Origin: CAZKWG01 sp964615375
GTDB taxonomy: Bacteria; Myxococcota_A; UBA796; CAZKWG01
DNA: 64,000 bases
Assembly (NCBI GenBank): GCA_964615375.1
Contig: CAZTOW010000002.1
Location: 1 to 64,000, forward strand
Direction of reading: 5' to 3'
The position numbers and the translations under genes were made by a program. The notes beneath the pieces are model-generated. The model did no database searches, was not told where the DNA came from, and saw only the letters and a program-made list of their open reading frames with translations. Positions 50,037 to 58,709 of the stretch are shown in pieces. How positions within the stretch are numbered: the first letter of the stretch is position 1; each line of letters starts with the position of its first letter.

Positions 50037-51536
50037 GTGTACACTCGACTCGGATGGAGCCCCCTCGAGATCTGCCCTCTCGTCATGTTCGCGTCGCTGC
50101 TGACAGCGACGGGGTGTACGGGAGGTCGGGAGAAGGGGGCGGACGCGCCGGGCGGAGGCGCTGAGACGGCCTGTACCGAGGATTGCGCAGAGACGCCCGC
50201 CGTTGAGGAGTGCAACGGGGTGGATGACGACGGAGACGGGGAGGTCGATGAGGGCTTCGACCCGGAGTGGTACTGTCAGGACCAGGACGAGGACACGTTC
50301 GGGGGCGAAGACTGCGCGTGGCGATGTGACCGGGGGAGCCCAGGCGATCGCTGGACCACCAGATCTGGCGACTGCGATGACGATGATGACAGAATCTACC
50401 CGGGGGCCCCCGAGTCCTGTAACGTGTCGGATGACAACTGTGACGGCGTCGTGGATGAGGGCCTCGAGACGGGGACCGTCTACGTGGACAGTGACCTCGA
50501 CGGGCACGGAGACCCCGACCGGCGCGCAGAGGGATGCCTGGACGCCTTCGGGTGGTCCACGCTGAGTGACGATTGCGATGACGACGACGCGGGCAGCTAT
50601 CCAGGCAACACCGAGACGTGCAACGGCGTGGACGACGACTGCGACGGCACCATCGACGACGGCTTCGAAGGCGCCATCTACGCCGACGAGGATGAGGACG
50701 GCTACGGTGACCCCGGCACCTTCCTCGGCGCAGAGTGCGCCAAGGACCTCTTCTACGGGGCGGTAACCGACCACTCGGACTGCTTCGATCATGAGCCCCA
50801 GGCTCACCCGGGCGCGCGCGAGCTCTGCGCGACGGGGATCGACGAGGACTGCGACGGGCTGCAGGACTGCGAAGACGACGAGTGCGAGGGAAACCGCTAC
50901 TGCGGCGAGACCGTCTGCGACGACCACCTGGACGATGAGGACGATGGGTACACAGACTGCAATGACGACGAGTGCTGGGGCGACGCAGCCTGCCCGCGGC
51001 GCCTGGTCTCCCTCGTGACGGGAGGAAGGGGCGTAGCGTTCTATCGAGGCCAGTCCATCCTCTGGGAACACAACACCTGCTCCTGGGACTCTGCAGAATC
51101 AAGAGAGGGTAGAACTGGCTGGCGAGGGACCGCCTATCAGGTAGAGGGCATCCTGCGCGTCTACGATCCTGGAGATTCCTCCGCCCTGAGCTGCTCCTGG
51201 GGCATGGAGAGGGTCCACGGTGCGTGGCATCGAAGTTGGCGGAGCGCCAGCGTCTCTACCTCCTCGAGCTCGTCCTATGATCGGAGCGGGACCGGCTTCT
51301 GGGTTGTGTCCGGGTGTGGTGTATACGACTCGGCCTTTCTTCCGAGGTCGATTCAGGACAGCGCAGACTGGCTTGATCGGTACCCTTTCTTGAACGGACG
51401 CTGGTACAGTTCGTTCAACAGCGATGGGCCAGGCTTCAGCAGTGCCTCGTGTATTCAATGGTCGATCGAAGATCTGGACTCCTCGGTCTGGGGCCGCCCC
51501 CTCGGCGTCGGCGACCGCTTCGTCTACGAGCCCTGA
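50037..51536 (+). CDS. MopE/Stigma-motif calcium-binding-type lipoprotein
   Basis: This 499-residue protein has an N-terminal signal with possible lipobox (FASLLTATGC). The body contains repeated metal-binding motifs: VDDDGDGEVDEGF, DCDDDDDRIYPGAPESCN, DSDLDGHGDPD, DCDDDDAGSYPGNTETC, DEDEDGYGDPG and DEDCDG. These are the DxDxDG and CN-V-D-D-DCDGxxD patterns of MopE-like and Stigma_1 proteins common in Myxococcota. A cysteine-rich C-terminal region of about 150 residues has no recognised fold. It is expected on the cell surface. GTG 50037 is chosen because of the strong GGGAGAGAGG site; ATG 50085 is the alternative. It converges on the cytochrome gene with 7 bases between stops. Confidence 0.85.
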   Translation: MYTRLGWSPLEICPLVMFASLLTATGCTGGREKGADAPGGGAETACTEDCAETPAVEECNGVDDDGDGEVDEGFDPEWYCQDQDEDTFGGEDCAWRCDRGSPGDRWTTRSGDCDDDDDRIYPGAPESCNVSDDNCDGVVDEGLETGTVYVDSDLDGHGDPDRRAEGCLDAFGWSTLSDDCDDDDAGSYPGNTETCNGVDDDCDGTIDDGFEGAIYADEDEDGYGDPGTFLGAECAKDLFYGAVTDHSDCFDHEPQAHPGARELCATGIDEDCDGLQDCEDDECEGNRYCGETVCDDHLDDEDDGYTDCNDDECWGDAACPRRLVSLVTGGRGVAFYRGQSILWEHNTCSWDSAESREGRTGWRGTAYQVEGILRVYDPGDSSALSCSWGMERVHGAWHRSWRSASVSTSSSSSYDRSGTGFWVVSGCGVYDSAFLPRSIQDSADWLDRYPFLNGRWYSSFNSDGPGFSSASCIQWSIEDLDSSVWGRPLGVGDRFVYEP

Positions 51537-51543
51537 TCCCCTC

Positions 51544-51879
51544 TCAATCCAACCCACAGTCCAGAAACGAAGACAGGATCTCCCGCTGCTCCTCGTCCAG
51601 CGGGTATCCGGGCGGCATGACCTGATCCCACAGCGCGGCCTGGCGGATGTTCCGTCGGGCCTCGCGCACGCCGTCCAGCGTGTCGTAGTTCAGGTACTCG
51701 GGCGCGCCGTGCCGGTCGGGGGCCTCCGACGAGTGGCAGGAGACGCAGTAGCTCCGAAAGAAGCTCTCGCCGCCGTTCTCCCAGGTGATGACGTGCTCGT
51801 GGGCGCAGCCGGTGTCCGCGCTGTCCCCTCCCCCGCCGGCGCAGCCCGCGCCTAGACCTGCGAGGATCAGCAGGATCAT
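51544..51879 (-). CDS. c-type cytochrome lipoprotein
   Basis: This 111-residue protein has a short lipoprotein signal (MILLILAGLGAGC, Cys13), a Gly/Asp linker and one heme attachment site CVSCH at 45-49. A methionine in VMPPGYP about 35 residues later is the likely sixth ligand. It is thus a mono-heme, membrane-anchored cytochrome c. ATG 51879 overlaps the stop of the multicopper oxidase by ATGA, so the two are co-translated. The pair suggests electron transfer between the cytochrome and the copper oxidase, although the direction is inferred. Confidence 0.82.
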   Translation of the reverse strand: MILLILAGLGAGCAGGGGDSADTGCAHEHVITWENGGESFFRSYCVSCHSSEAPDRHGAPEYLNYDTLDGVREARRNIRQAALWDQVMPPGYPLDEEQREILSSFLDCGLD

Positions 51880-53234
51880 GGCGCCACCTCGAAGGCCGTC
51901 ATCATGCCGCGGGCCGTGTGCTCCAGGATGTGGCAGTGCGCCATCCACAGCCCCGGGTTCTCGAAGCGGCTGTAGAGTCGCACCTCCTCGCCGGGCTCGA
52001 GGAGCACGGTGTCGCGCAGGCCGGTCCAGGTGGGCGGCGCGCCGTTGCGCTCCTGCTCCAGCATGAACTGTCCGTGCAGGTGGAAAGGGTGCTCCTCCTC
52101 GGAGTCGTTCTGAATCAGCAGGGCGGTGGGGGCGTCCTGGGTGACCGGGATGGGGTCGCCGCCCAGCATGTCCTCGCAGCTCATCCAGGCCGAGCCGTTG
52201 ATGGTCCAGGTCATGACGGTCCCGTCGTCGTCCCCGTCCAGGATCAGCGCGACCTCCTGCGTGGGATCCTCGATCTCGGGGAGGGTGGGGGCGGGCCAGT
52301 CCAGCGGCTCGGCGGGCGCGCCGGAGCCCACGGAGGCGCGGAGCGCGGGGACGGGCGTGTCCTCGGCCTCGGGGGCGCGGAGCCAGAGGGTGAGCAGAAC
52401 GTCCTCGCCCCCGGGCAGGACCTCGAGGTCGGCGCGCTGGCCGCTGGCGAGGGTGATCCGCTCCGGGCTCTGGGGGGCCTCGAGGCGCTGGCCGTCCTCG
52501 GTGACGAGCCGCCAGTCGGCGCCCTCCACCGTGAGGTCGAAGGTCCGGGCGTTGGCCGCGTTGATCAGGCGCCAGCGCTCCACGTCCCCGGCCCGCGCGT
52601 CCACCCGGACGGGCCCGTCGGTGAGCGGCTGGCCGTTCAGCAGGAGCGTGTTGCCCAGGCGCCCCCGGGTGGAGTTGATCAGGCTCTCGTCCAGGTTGAA
52701 GGGCGCGATCTCGCCGTCGGGCTGGAGGTCCACGTCGTCCAGCACCAGCACCCGCTCCTGGTCCACGGCGGGCTCGTCGGGGTCCTCCGCCACGATGGCG
52801 CCGTAGAGGCCGCGCTCCACCGCCTCCGCGCTGCGGATGTGCGGGTGATACCAGTAGGTGCCCGCGTCGGGGATGGTGAACTCGTAGGTGAACTGTTCAC
52901 CCGGCCCCAGCGGGTCCTGCACCCAGCTCGTGCCGTCCTGGTCGTTGGGCACCCTCATCCCGTGCCAGTGGATGGTGGTGTCCGCGTCGGGCAGGGCGTT
53001 GTCCAGCACCACGCGCAGGGTGTCCCCCACCCGCGCCCGCAGGGTCGGCCCCGGGATGGCCCCGTTGTAGGACCACACCGCGGTCCCCTCGCCCACCCCC
53101 CAGTCCGCCGAGCCCTCCTCCGCGACCAGGTGGACCTCCAGCACGTCGTCCGCTGGATCCTGGTCTTCTGCCAGCTCGGGCCCCCAGTACGCCGCCTCGC
53201 CGCCACAGGCCAGCAGAGCCAGGAAAACTGACAT
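51876..53234 (-). CDS. Multicopper oxidase (lipoprotein)
   Basis: This 452-residue copper oxidase has three cupredoxin domains. It has a lipoprotein signal (VFLALLACGG, Cys10). All four copper-ligand motifs are present: HWHG at 89-92, YWYHPHIRS, HPFHLHG and HCHILEH near 433. These provide the type 1 and trinuclear copper sites that reduce oxygen to water. The substrate (metal ion, phenol or electron carrier) is not indicated; the Met-rich segments typical of CueO-like copper oxidases are not prominent. It is coupled by ATGA to the cytochrome gene and lies 48 bases downstream of the 498-residue membrane-protein gene. Confidence 0.88.
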   Translation of the reverse strand: MSVFLALLACGGEAAYWGPELAEDQDPADDVLEVHLVAEEGSADWGVGEGTAVWSYNGAIPGPTLRARVGDTLRVVLDNALPDADTTIHWHGMRVPNDQDGTSWVQDPLGPGEQFTYEFTIPDAGTYWYHPHIRSAEAVERGLYGAIVAEDPDEPAVDQERVLVLDDVDLQPDGEIAPFNLDESLINSTRGRLGNTLLLNGQPLTDGPVRVDARAGDVERWRLINAANARTFDLTVEGADWRLVTEDGQRLEAPQSPERITLASGQRADLEVLPGGEDVLLTLWLRAPEAEDTPVPALRASVGSGAPAEPLDWPAPTLPEIEDPTQEVALILDGDDDGTVMTWTINGSAWMSCEDMLGGDPIPVTQDAPTALLIQNDSEEEHPFHLHGQFMLEQERNGAPPTWTGLRDTVLLEPGEEVRLYSRFENPGLWMAHCHILEHTARGMMTAFEVAP

Positions 53235-53282
53235 CCCGCACCCCTGTTCAAATCTATGCGCTCGGGAGCGGGGGCGCTACCG

Positions 53283-54779
53283 CTATAAGCCGTAGGCGTG
53301 CCGCTCGGTGATGATGGCGTCGCGCATCGCCCAGGAGCTGTAGCCGACCACCCCGTGGCGCATCCACTGCAGCACGGAGGCGCCGAGGAGCTGGGTGTCG
53401 GCCCGATCCCGGGCGCCGCGGGCCACGGCCAGCAGCGGGCCGGCGCAGCTCTCGGCCAGTGCGACCCGATCGCCCTCATCCCCCAGACGGGCGGCGCGGG
53501 TCAGCGCTTCGCAGGTGTCCGCCCAGCGCTCCCAGAGCTCAGTCCAGGGGGTGGCGCGACCCTCCAGGGCCCTCCTCAGATCCTGCGCGCGGCGGGCGGC
53601 GACCCAGCGCTGCTCCTCGCAGGCCCGGCGGCGCGCTTTGTCCAGCGTGGCGCCCGGGGCGACGACCTCCAGATCGTGCTCCACCAGGAGCCGGGCCAGC
53701 TCCTCCTCCACCCGGGCCAGGGCCCCGGCGAGCAGCTCGGCGGCGGGGGTGGGGCTCCGCTTGCCGGCCAGCTCCTGCTCCAGCCGGGCCAGCAGCGCGC
53801 GGTCATGGCGGACGCGATCCCAGCTCTCCGCGACCAGGCTCATCTGGCGGGCGGTGGGCGCGCGGCGGGCGAGCAGGGCCCCGTGCAGGCGCCGGGCGAG
53901 GAGGACGGGCTCTTCGTCGGGGAGGGTGACCAGCTGCCGGGGCGCCGACGCCTCGTCCTCCCGCGCCCAGGCCGGGAGGCGGCTGCAAAGGCCCAGGATC
54001 TCGTCTCCGCGGGCCCGCTCCAGCAGGTCGTCCGAGGCCCGTGCCTTCGCCGCGCCCTCCGCCAGCCCCCGGAGCCCCGGCTGCAGGCGCCAGGCCAGGA
54101 GCGGCCGGGACATCGCCAGGCGGCGGCGCGAGGGGGTCCCACCGAGCAGGGTCGTGGTGATCGCGACCGCCACGAGCTCGCAGGGCAGCGGGACCGGCGG
54201 AGCCCCCGACGCGGGCGCCCTCAGACCCAGCCGAGCCGCCCGGAGCGGATCTCCCGCGGCCCAGGCCGAGGTCATCCGCTGGAGCAGGGCCAGCTCGCGC
54301 GTCGCCCCGCCCACCACCGGCACGGGGAGCTCGACCAGGAGAGCCCGCATGGGGTCGCCCCGCCCAGGCCCCTCGCGCGCCTCCCTCAGCGCCGCCAGGG
54401 CCAGGACGTGGAGGCCGCCGGGCCAGAGCACCGCGTGGAGCCTCCGCTTCAGGACGGCCGTCCGGAGGGGGAGCGCGCGCGCGGCCAGCAGCCGGAGCAG
54501 GCTCGGAAAGTTCCACAGCGTCAGCGCGAGATGAACCGGCACCACCACCTGAAGTTCGCCGAAACCCTGCCTGAGACCGGCGTAGAGCCAGAGGATCTGC
54601 AGAGGGACCGTGAACAGCCGGAGGATGCTGGCGCCGGAGCCGGAGCCCAGCTCCGAGCGAGGGCCCAGCTCCGAGCGGGGGCCTCGGCCCTGGCCACGCC
54701 TCTCCTGGTCGGAGGAATAGCCCCGGTCGTTCGCGATGAAGAACACGATCGCGGCGAGCACGCAGACATAGCCGCTCAC
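53283..54779 (-). CDS. Membrane-anchored helical protein, paralogue of 47761-49290
   Basis: This 498-residue protein starts at GTG 54779, which overlaps the stop of the J-like gene by GTGA. The N-terminus has a hydrophobic segment (YVCVLAAIVFFIAND), a 12-residue tandem (GPRSELG repeats) and further hydrophobic stretches to about residue 120. The rest is Ala/Arg/Leu-rich helix with LHGALLARRAP...MSLVAESWDRVRHDR, matching its paralogue. No catalytic motif was seen. It is encoded in the kynA-hsp70-J-like operon, so an association with the chaperone is plausible but unproven. Confidence 0.7.
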   Translation of the reverse strand: MSGYVCVLAAIVFFIANDRGYSSDQERRGQGRGPRSELGPRSELGSGSGASILRLFTVPLQILWLYAGLRQGFGELQVVVPVHLALTLWNFPSLLRLLAARALPLRTAVLKRRLHAVLWPGGLHVLALAALREAREGPGRGDPMRALLVELPVPVVGGATRELALLQRMTSAWAAGDPLRAARLGLRAPASGAPPVPLPCELVAVAITTTLLGGTPSRRRLAMSRPLLAWRLQPGLRGLAEGAAKARASDDLLERARGDEILGLCSRLPAWAREDEASAPRQLVTLPDEEPVLLARRLHGALLARRAPTARQMSLVAESWDRVRHDRALLARLEQELAGKRSPTPAAELLAGALARVEEELARLLVEHDLEVVAPGATLDKARRRACEEQRWVAARRAQDLRRALEGRATPWTELWERWADTCEALTRAARLGDEGDRVALAESCAGPLLAVARGARDRADTQLLGASVLQWMRHGVVGYSSWAMRDAIITERHAYGL

Positions 54780-55108
54780 CACTGCGGCGCTCCCCACCCC
54801 AGGACCCGCTCCGCCTCCGGCCAGCCCAGGTCCACCTCCGCTTCTACCTCCCCTGCTGGCCGCGCCAGCAGCTCCAGCACCAGACGCCGCGCCGGGTCCC
54901 GCAGGTCGGCCAGCGCGCGCCGGACCGCGTCGGCGTCCCGGGGCGCGGGGCCCCAGGGGGTCTCGTAGGTCCGCGCCGCCTCGACGCCGATCTCCAGCAT
55001 GGCCAGCAGCTTCTGGCCGGCGCGCTCGATCTCCAGGGCGCTCGCCCCCGGCCCGAGACCCAGGACCAGGAAGGGGTCCTCCAGCCCGCGCCCGTCGGCC
55101 TCGCTCAC
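54776..55108 (-). CDS. J-domain-like protein without HPD (Hsp70 operon)
   Basis: This 110-residue protein is a paralogue of 49287-49613. It starts EDPFLVLGLGPGASALEIER, then has LLAMLEIGVEAARTYETPWGPAPRD and ALADLRDPARRL; the HPD motif expected between helices II and III is missing. GTG 55108 overlaps the Hsp70 stop by GTGA and its own stop overlaps the next gene, so all three are translationally coupled. The context strongly suggests that this protein works with the Hsp70, yet it lacks the residues known to be required. That makes it an interesting variant co-chaperone candidate. Confidence 0.72.
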   Translation of the reverse strand: MSEADGRGLEDPFLVLGLGPGASALEIERAGQKLLAMLEIGVEAARTYETPWGPAPRDADAVRRALADLRDPARRLVLELLARPAGEVEAEVDLGWPEAERVLGWGAPQW

Positions 55109-57552
55109 AGGAGCCCCGAGCCGTGCCCCTGGTCCGGGGCGCGCACCCGGGGCGGGAGGAGCTGCCAGAGCGACTGCACGATCTCCTTGATCCGGGCCTC
55201 ATCCCGGGTCAGCAGCGCGTTTCGGCCCTCGGCCACCAGGCGCGCCGCGGCCTCCGGGTCGGTGGCCTCCCCGGTGCGGGTGGCCGAGTAGAGGAACTGC
55301 TCGACCCACGCCCCCGGGCAGCGCAGGTAGGCCGTGTCCGCCAGCCGCCGCAGCGCGGTCCGCGCCACCCCCAGCTCCGCCTCGCTGCGGGCGGCGATGG
55401 CCCGGCGCAGGCGCTCCCCGACCCGCTCCAGCAGGGCGCGCTCGTCGGCAGTGCCGTGCCTCCCCACCCAGACGACCGCGAGATCGTGATCGGACTCGGC
55501 CTCCACGACCAGCACGGGCCAGGCCCCCTCGCGCTCCAGCCCGGCGAGGAGGGTGTCCAGCTCGACCAGCGCGCGGCGGGAGCGCTCGACCGCGTCCGGG
55601 TCCCCGCCCTGCGCCAGGGGGAGCGCGCGGCGGAGCTCCTCCATCAGCCGCTCGGCCTGCCCCACGGCGAGGATCCCGTCGGCGTCCAGCACGCGGTGGA
55701 CCACGGCCGCGTGCTTCTGCAGGCGCTCGGCGAGGGCCTCGGTCTGCCGCGCGATCTCCGAGGGGTCCAGCGCGGGCACCACGAGCTGGGCGACCTGCGC
55801 GATCTCCTCGCCGCTGGGCAGGCTGGCCGAGGCCCGCAGGCGCCCGCCGCGGTCCAGGGTGAGCGAGATCTCCACCGGGCTGCCCGCGGGCAGCGGGCTC
55901 TTGACCTGGCGCGCGCCGATCTCCAGCAGACCGACCAGGCGGCACAGGCGCCCGACCCCCTGCTCCCCCTGGACCACGGGCACGCGCACGGCCTCGCCGA
56001 CCCCTCCGGGCGAGACCGCGCGGGTGGTGCGGAACATCCAGGTCCGCCGCATGGGCAGGGGCGAGCCGCGCTCGAAGAAGACGTGGACGCGGTCGTCGGC
56101 CAGGGCCACCCCGATGGAGCGGGAGAGCGGCGGGTCCTGGAGCGTGACGCCGTGGACTATCGAGAAGGTGGATGGCTCGAGCGCTACCCATTCACCCCAT
56201 CGATGGCCCTCCAGGCTGAAGGTCGCGCTGCCCCGCTCGCGGAGCTGCACCATCAAGGCGAAGGATCCGTCGCCGCCCACCGGCTCCTCGGGGCTCTGCC
56301 AGCCCTCGGCGCGGACGCGGACGGCGCGCACGCCGCTGGCGGGGTCCAGGAGGCGGCCGACGACGAAGGGGGTGGGGTCGGAGGTGACCGAGGGGTGCTG
56401 GAGCCAGACGGCGGGGCCGCGGGCGGCGGCGGGGGCGACGGCGGCGGGCGCGGGGCGGGCGCTCAGGCCGGCGGTGGCGGCGAAGAGGGCGGCCCCCTGC
56501 GCCACCAGGGTCATGGGATCCAGCTCCACCCGAAGCGCCGCGCCCAGCCCAGCGCCCACGCGCTCCCGCAGGCGAGGCATCACGGTGGGCCCCCCGACCA
56601 GCACGATCTCGCCGAGATCGCCGGATCTCAGCCCGTGCGCGGCCAGCAGGCGTCGGCAGACCAGCAGGGTGCGCTCGACCAGCGGGTCCAGCAGGCGCTC
56701 CAGCGTGGGGCGATCCAGCAGGAGATCGATCTCGGTCGGCGCGGCCTCGCCCGGGAGCGTGATCGCCCCGGTGAGCGCGGCCTCCCGAGCGCGAGCGAGC
56801 TCGATCTTGGCCTCCTCGGCCAGGAAGCGCAGGCGGCGGAGCGTTCCCGCGGCCCGGGGGTCGGCCGGATCCAGTCGCAGGCCCTGGGTCGCCAGCTCAC
56901 CCAGGGCCCAGTCCACGATGGCCTGGTCCAGGTCCCGCCCGCCCAGGAAGTTGTCCCCGTCATGGCCGACGACGCGCAGCAGCCCCTCCTGGGTCTCCAG
57001 CAGGCTGGCGTCGAAGGTGCCGCCGCCCAGGTCGTAGACCAGCCAGGGGCGAGGATCTCCGGCGTCCGAGCGCCACCCCGCGGCGATGGCGCTGGCCACC
57101 GGCTCCTGGATCATCTCCACCCGCTCGAAGCCGGCCAGGCGCGCGGCCTCGGACGTGGCAGCGGTCTGGCCCACCTCGAACAGCGCGGGCACCGAGATCA
57201 CGGCGGCCGCGGGCAGGTAGCCGTGGGCGTCCGAGAAGTCCTGGCGGATCGCCGAGAGCACGGCGGCGGAGAGCTCCTCCGGGCTGCGCTCGACCCCGGC
57301 CGCGCGGAAGGGCAGGCGGTGGGACGAGCCCATGAGGCGCTTGAACTCGGCGCGGGTGTTCTCGGGGTCCGTCTCCAGCGCGCGGCGGGCGCGGGCGCCG
57401 ACGCTCTGGTTCCCGCGGGCGTCGATGCGCACCACCGAGGGCGTGAGCGCGCCCCCCTGCGCGTTGCGCACGAGGCTGACCTGCTCGCCGTCGAAGGTGG
57501 CAGCGGCGGAGTTGGTGGTGCCGAGATCAATCCCCAGGTGGAGCTGGCCCAT
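55105..57552 (-). CDS. Atypical Hsp70-family chaperone
   Basis: This 815-residue protein is longer than DnaK (about 640). The nucleotide-binding domain is complete: phosphate-1 motif GIDLGTTNSAAAT at 7-19, the phosphate-2 motif VYDLGGGTFD, and the adenosine motif IVLVGGPTVMPRL. The substrate-binding part is unusual: beta-rich segments with PLSRSIGVALADDRVHVFFERGSPLP, then a long helical tail of about 230 residues, unlike the compact DnaK lid. This resembles the extended Hsp70-like proteins found beside J-like genes in Myxococcota. It starts at ATG 57552, 9 bases after tryptophan dioxygenase. No nucleotide exchange factor gene is adjacent. Confidence 0.87.
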   Translation of the reverse strand: MGQLHLGIDLGTTNSAAATFDGEQVSLVRNAQGGALTPSVVRIDARGNQSVGARARRALETDPENTRAEFKRLMGSSHRLPFRAAGVERSPEELSAAVLSAIRQDFSDAHGYLPAAAVISVPALFEVGQTAATSEAARLAGFERVEMIQEPVASAIAAGWRSDAGDPRPWLVYDLGGGTFDASLLETQEGLLRVVGHDGDNFLGGRDLDQAIVDWALGELATQGLRLDPADPRAAGTLRRLRFLAEEAKIELARAREAALTGAITLPGEAAPTEIDLLLDRPTLERLLDPLVERTLLVCRRLLAAHGLRSGDLGEIVLVGGPTVMPRLRERVGAGLGAALRVELDPMTLVAQGAALFAATAGLSARPAPAAVAPAAARGPAVWLQHPSVTSDPTPFVVGRLLDPASGVRAVRVRAEGWQSPEEPVGGDGSFALMVQLRERGSATFSLEGHRWGEWVALEPSTFSIVHGVTLQDPPLSRSIGVALADDRVHVFFERGSPLPMRRTWMFRTTRAVSPGGVGEAVRVPVVQGEQGVGRLCRLVGLLEIGARQVKSPLPAGSPVEISLTLDRGGRLRASASLPSGEEIAQVAQLVVPALDPSEIARQTEALAERLQKHAAVVHRVLDADGILAVGQAERLMEELRRALPLAQGGDPDAVERSRRALVELDTLLAGLEREGAWPVLVVEAESDHDLAVVWVGRHGTADERALLERVGERLRRAIAARSEAELGVARTALRRLADTAYLRCPGAWVEQFLYSATRTGEATDPEAAARLVAEGRNALLTRDEARIKEIVQSLWQLLPPRVRAPDQGHGSGLL

Positions 57553-57561
57553 CTGTTCAGC

Positions 57562-58653
57562 TTATCGCGCGAAGCCGTAGGCGTCTGCGTCCTGGAGCGG
57601 CGGGAGGGCCTCTTTGGGGAGCAGCAGCGTGCGGACCGTCCAGAGCTCCACGAAGATCCGCACGCGGGCGGTCTGGTCCAGATAGTCCACGCCCGACGAG
57701 CCGCCCGTGCCCACGCGGCGCCCGATGACGCGCTCCACCATGCGGGCGTGGCGCGTGCGCCAGAGCACCAGCAGCTCCTCCAGCTCGACCACGGTGTCGA
57801 TGAGCAGGCGCGGCCAGGCCAGCAGGGGCAGCTCGCGGTAGCTCTCGATGAAGACCAGGGCGGCGCGCACGCGGCGGGCGGCGGCGCGCTCGGCCTCGGG
57901 CACGTCGTCGGCGGAGAGGAAGGCGGCGGCGCTGCGGGTGGCCTGGGCGAAGCCCTGGGCGGCGGGGCCCTCGCCCAGCACGGCGACCATGCGGGCGCTC
58001 TGCTGATTGTGGCGGGCGCCGATGGCCTCCACGTAGGCCGCGCAGAAGGCGCTCACCGTGGCCTCGTCGTCGGCGTCTCCCGGGCTCGAGCCCTGGATCG
58101 GCGTGCGGTAGAGCCAGTCCTGCAGCGCCGCCTTGAGCGAGCGCTCCTCCCCGGCCGCCCGCACCCGACCCCAGGCCTGCCCGCCCCCCGGCGAGCTCGC
58201 GGCGAGCTCGCGGATGTGGTCCAGCGGCGCCATCTTCCCCGCCGACGGCCGGCTCTCCTCGGTGAGGCCCAGCAGCAGCTCCAGCTCGCGCATCTGGAAG
58301 CTCTGGAAGCCGCTGGCCGGCACCAGCTTGTCGCGGAAGGCCAGGAAGTCCTGGGGCGTGAGCGTCTCCATCACCTGGAACTGGTCCACTCCCAGGCGAA
58401 GGATCTGGTTCACGCGGCGCAGGTGGTGGACCACGTAGGGCACCGTCTCCTCGGCCACGCGCGGCGCGGCGAGGTGGTCGCGCGCCAGCCGGAGCTCGCG
58501 CAGCACCAGCTTGAACCAGAGCTCGAAGACCTGATGCACGATGATGAAGTGCAGCTCGTCGCTCATGAGCTGCGACTCGTCGCCCTCCAGGCCGCCCTGC
58601 AGGGTGAGGAGCTGGTCGAGCTTCAGGTAGTCCCAGTAGGTCGGCGCGGGCAT
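57562..58653 (-). CDS. kynA: Tryptophan 2,3-dioxygenase
   Basis: This 363-residue heme enzyme opens the indole ring of L-tryptophan to N-formylkynurenine. Family hallmarks are YWDYLKLDQLLTLQ at the start, LHFIIVHQVFELWFK and the C-terminal heme-ligand block LWRTRHARMVERVIG followed by GTGGSSGVDYLD. The length fits the bacterial family with its helical insertion. ATG 58653 begins the kynA-hsp70-J-like-498 operon, an unusual partnership because kynA normally sits with kynureninase or formamidase genes, which are absent here. Whether the chaperone aids heme enzyme assembly is speculation. Confidence 0.95.
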   Translation of the reverse strand: MPAPTYWDYLKLDQLLTLQGGLEGDESQLMSDELHFIIVHQVFELWFKLVLRELRLARDHLAAPRVAEETVPYVVHHLRRVNQILRLGVDQFQVMETLTPQDFLAFRDKLVPASGFQSFQMRELELLLGLTEESRPSAGKMAPLDHIRELAASSPGGGQAWGRVRAAGEERSLKAALQDWLYRTPIQGSSPGDADDEATVSAFCAAYVEAIGARHNQQSARMVAVLGEGPAAQGFAQATRSAAAFLSADDVPEAERAAARRVRAALVFIESYRELPLLAWPRLLIDTVVELEELLVLWRTRHARMVERVIGRRVGTGGSSGVDYLDQTARVRIFVELWTVRTLLLPKEALPPLQDADAYGFAR

Positions 58654-58709
58654 GGCGGGCTCCCTGCACGAGGGCGATGGGTGTAACCACCCGGCTGACC
58701 AGAGGCCGC

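Noticed and set aside
55123..58686. A 1187-residue plus-strand open frame opposite the Hsp70 and kynA genes
   Set aside because: It has no recognisable domains and runs across two well-defined genes on the other strand, so it is a shadow.
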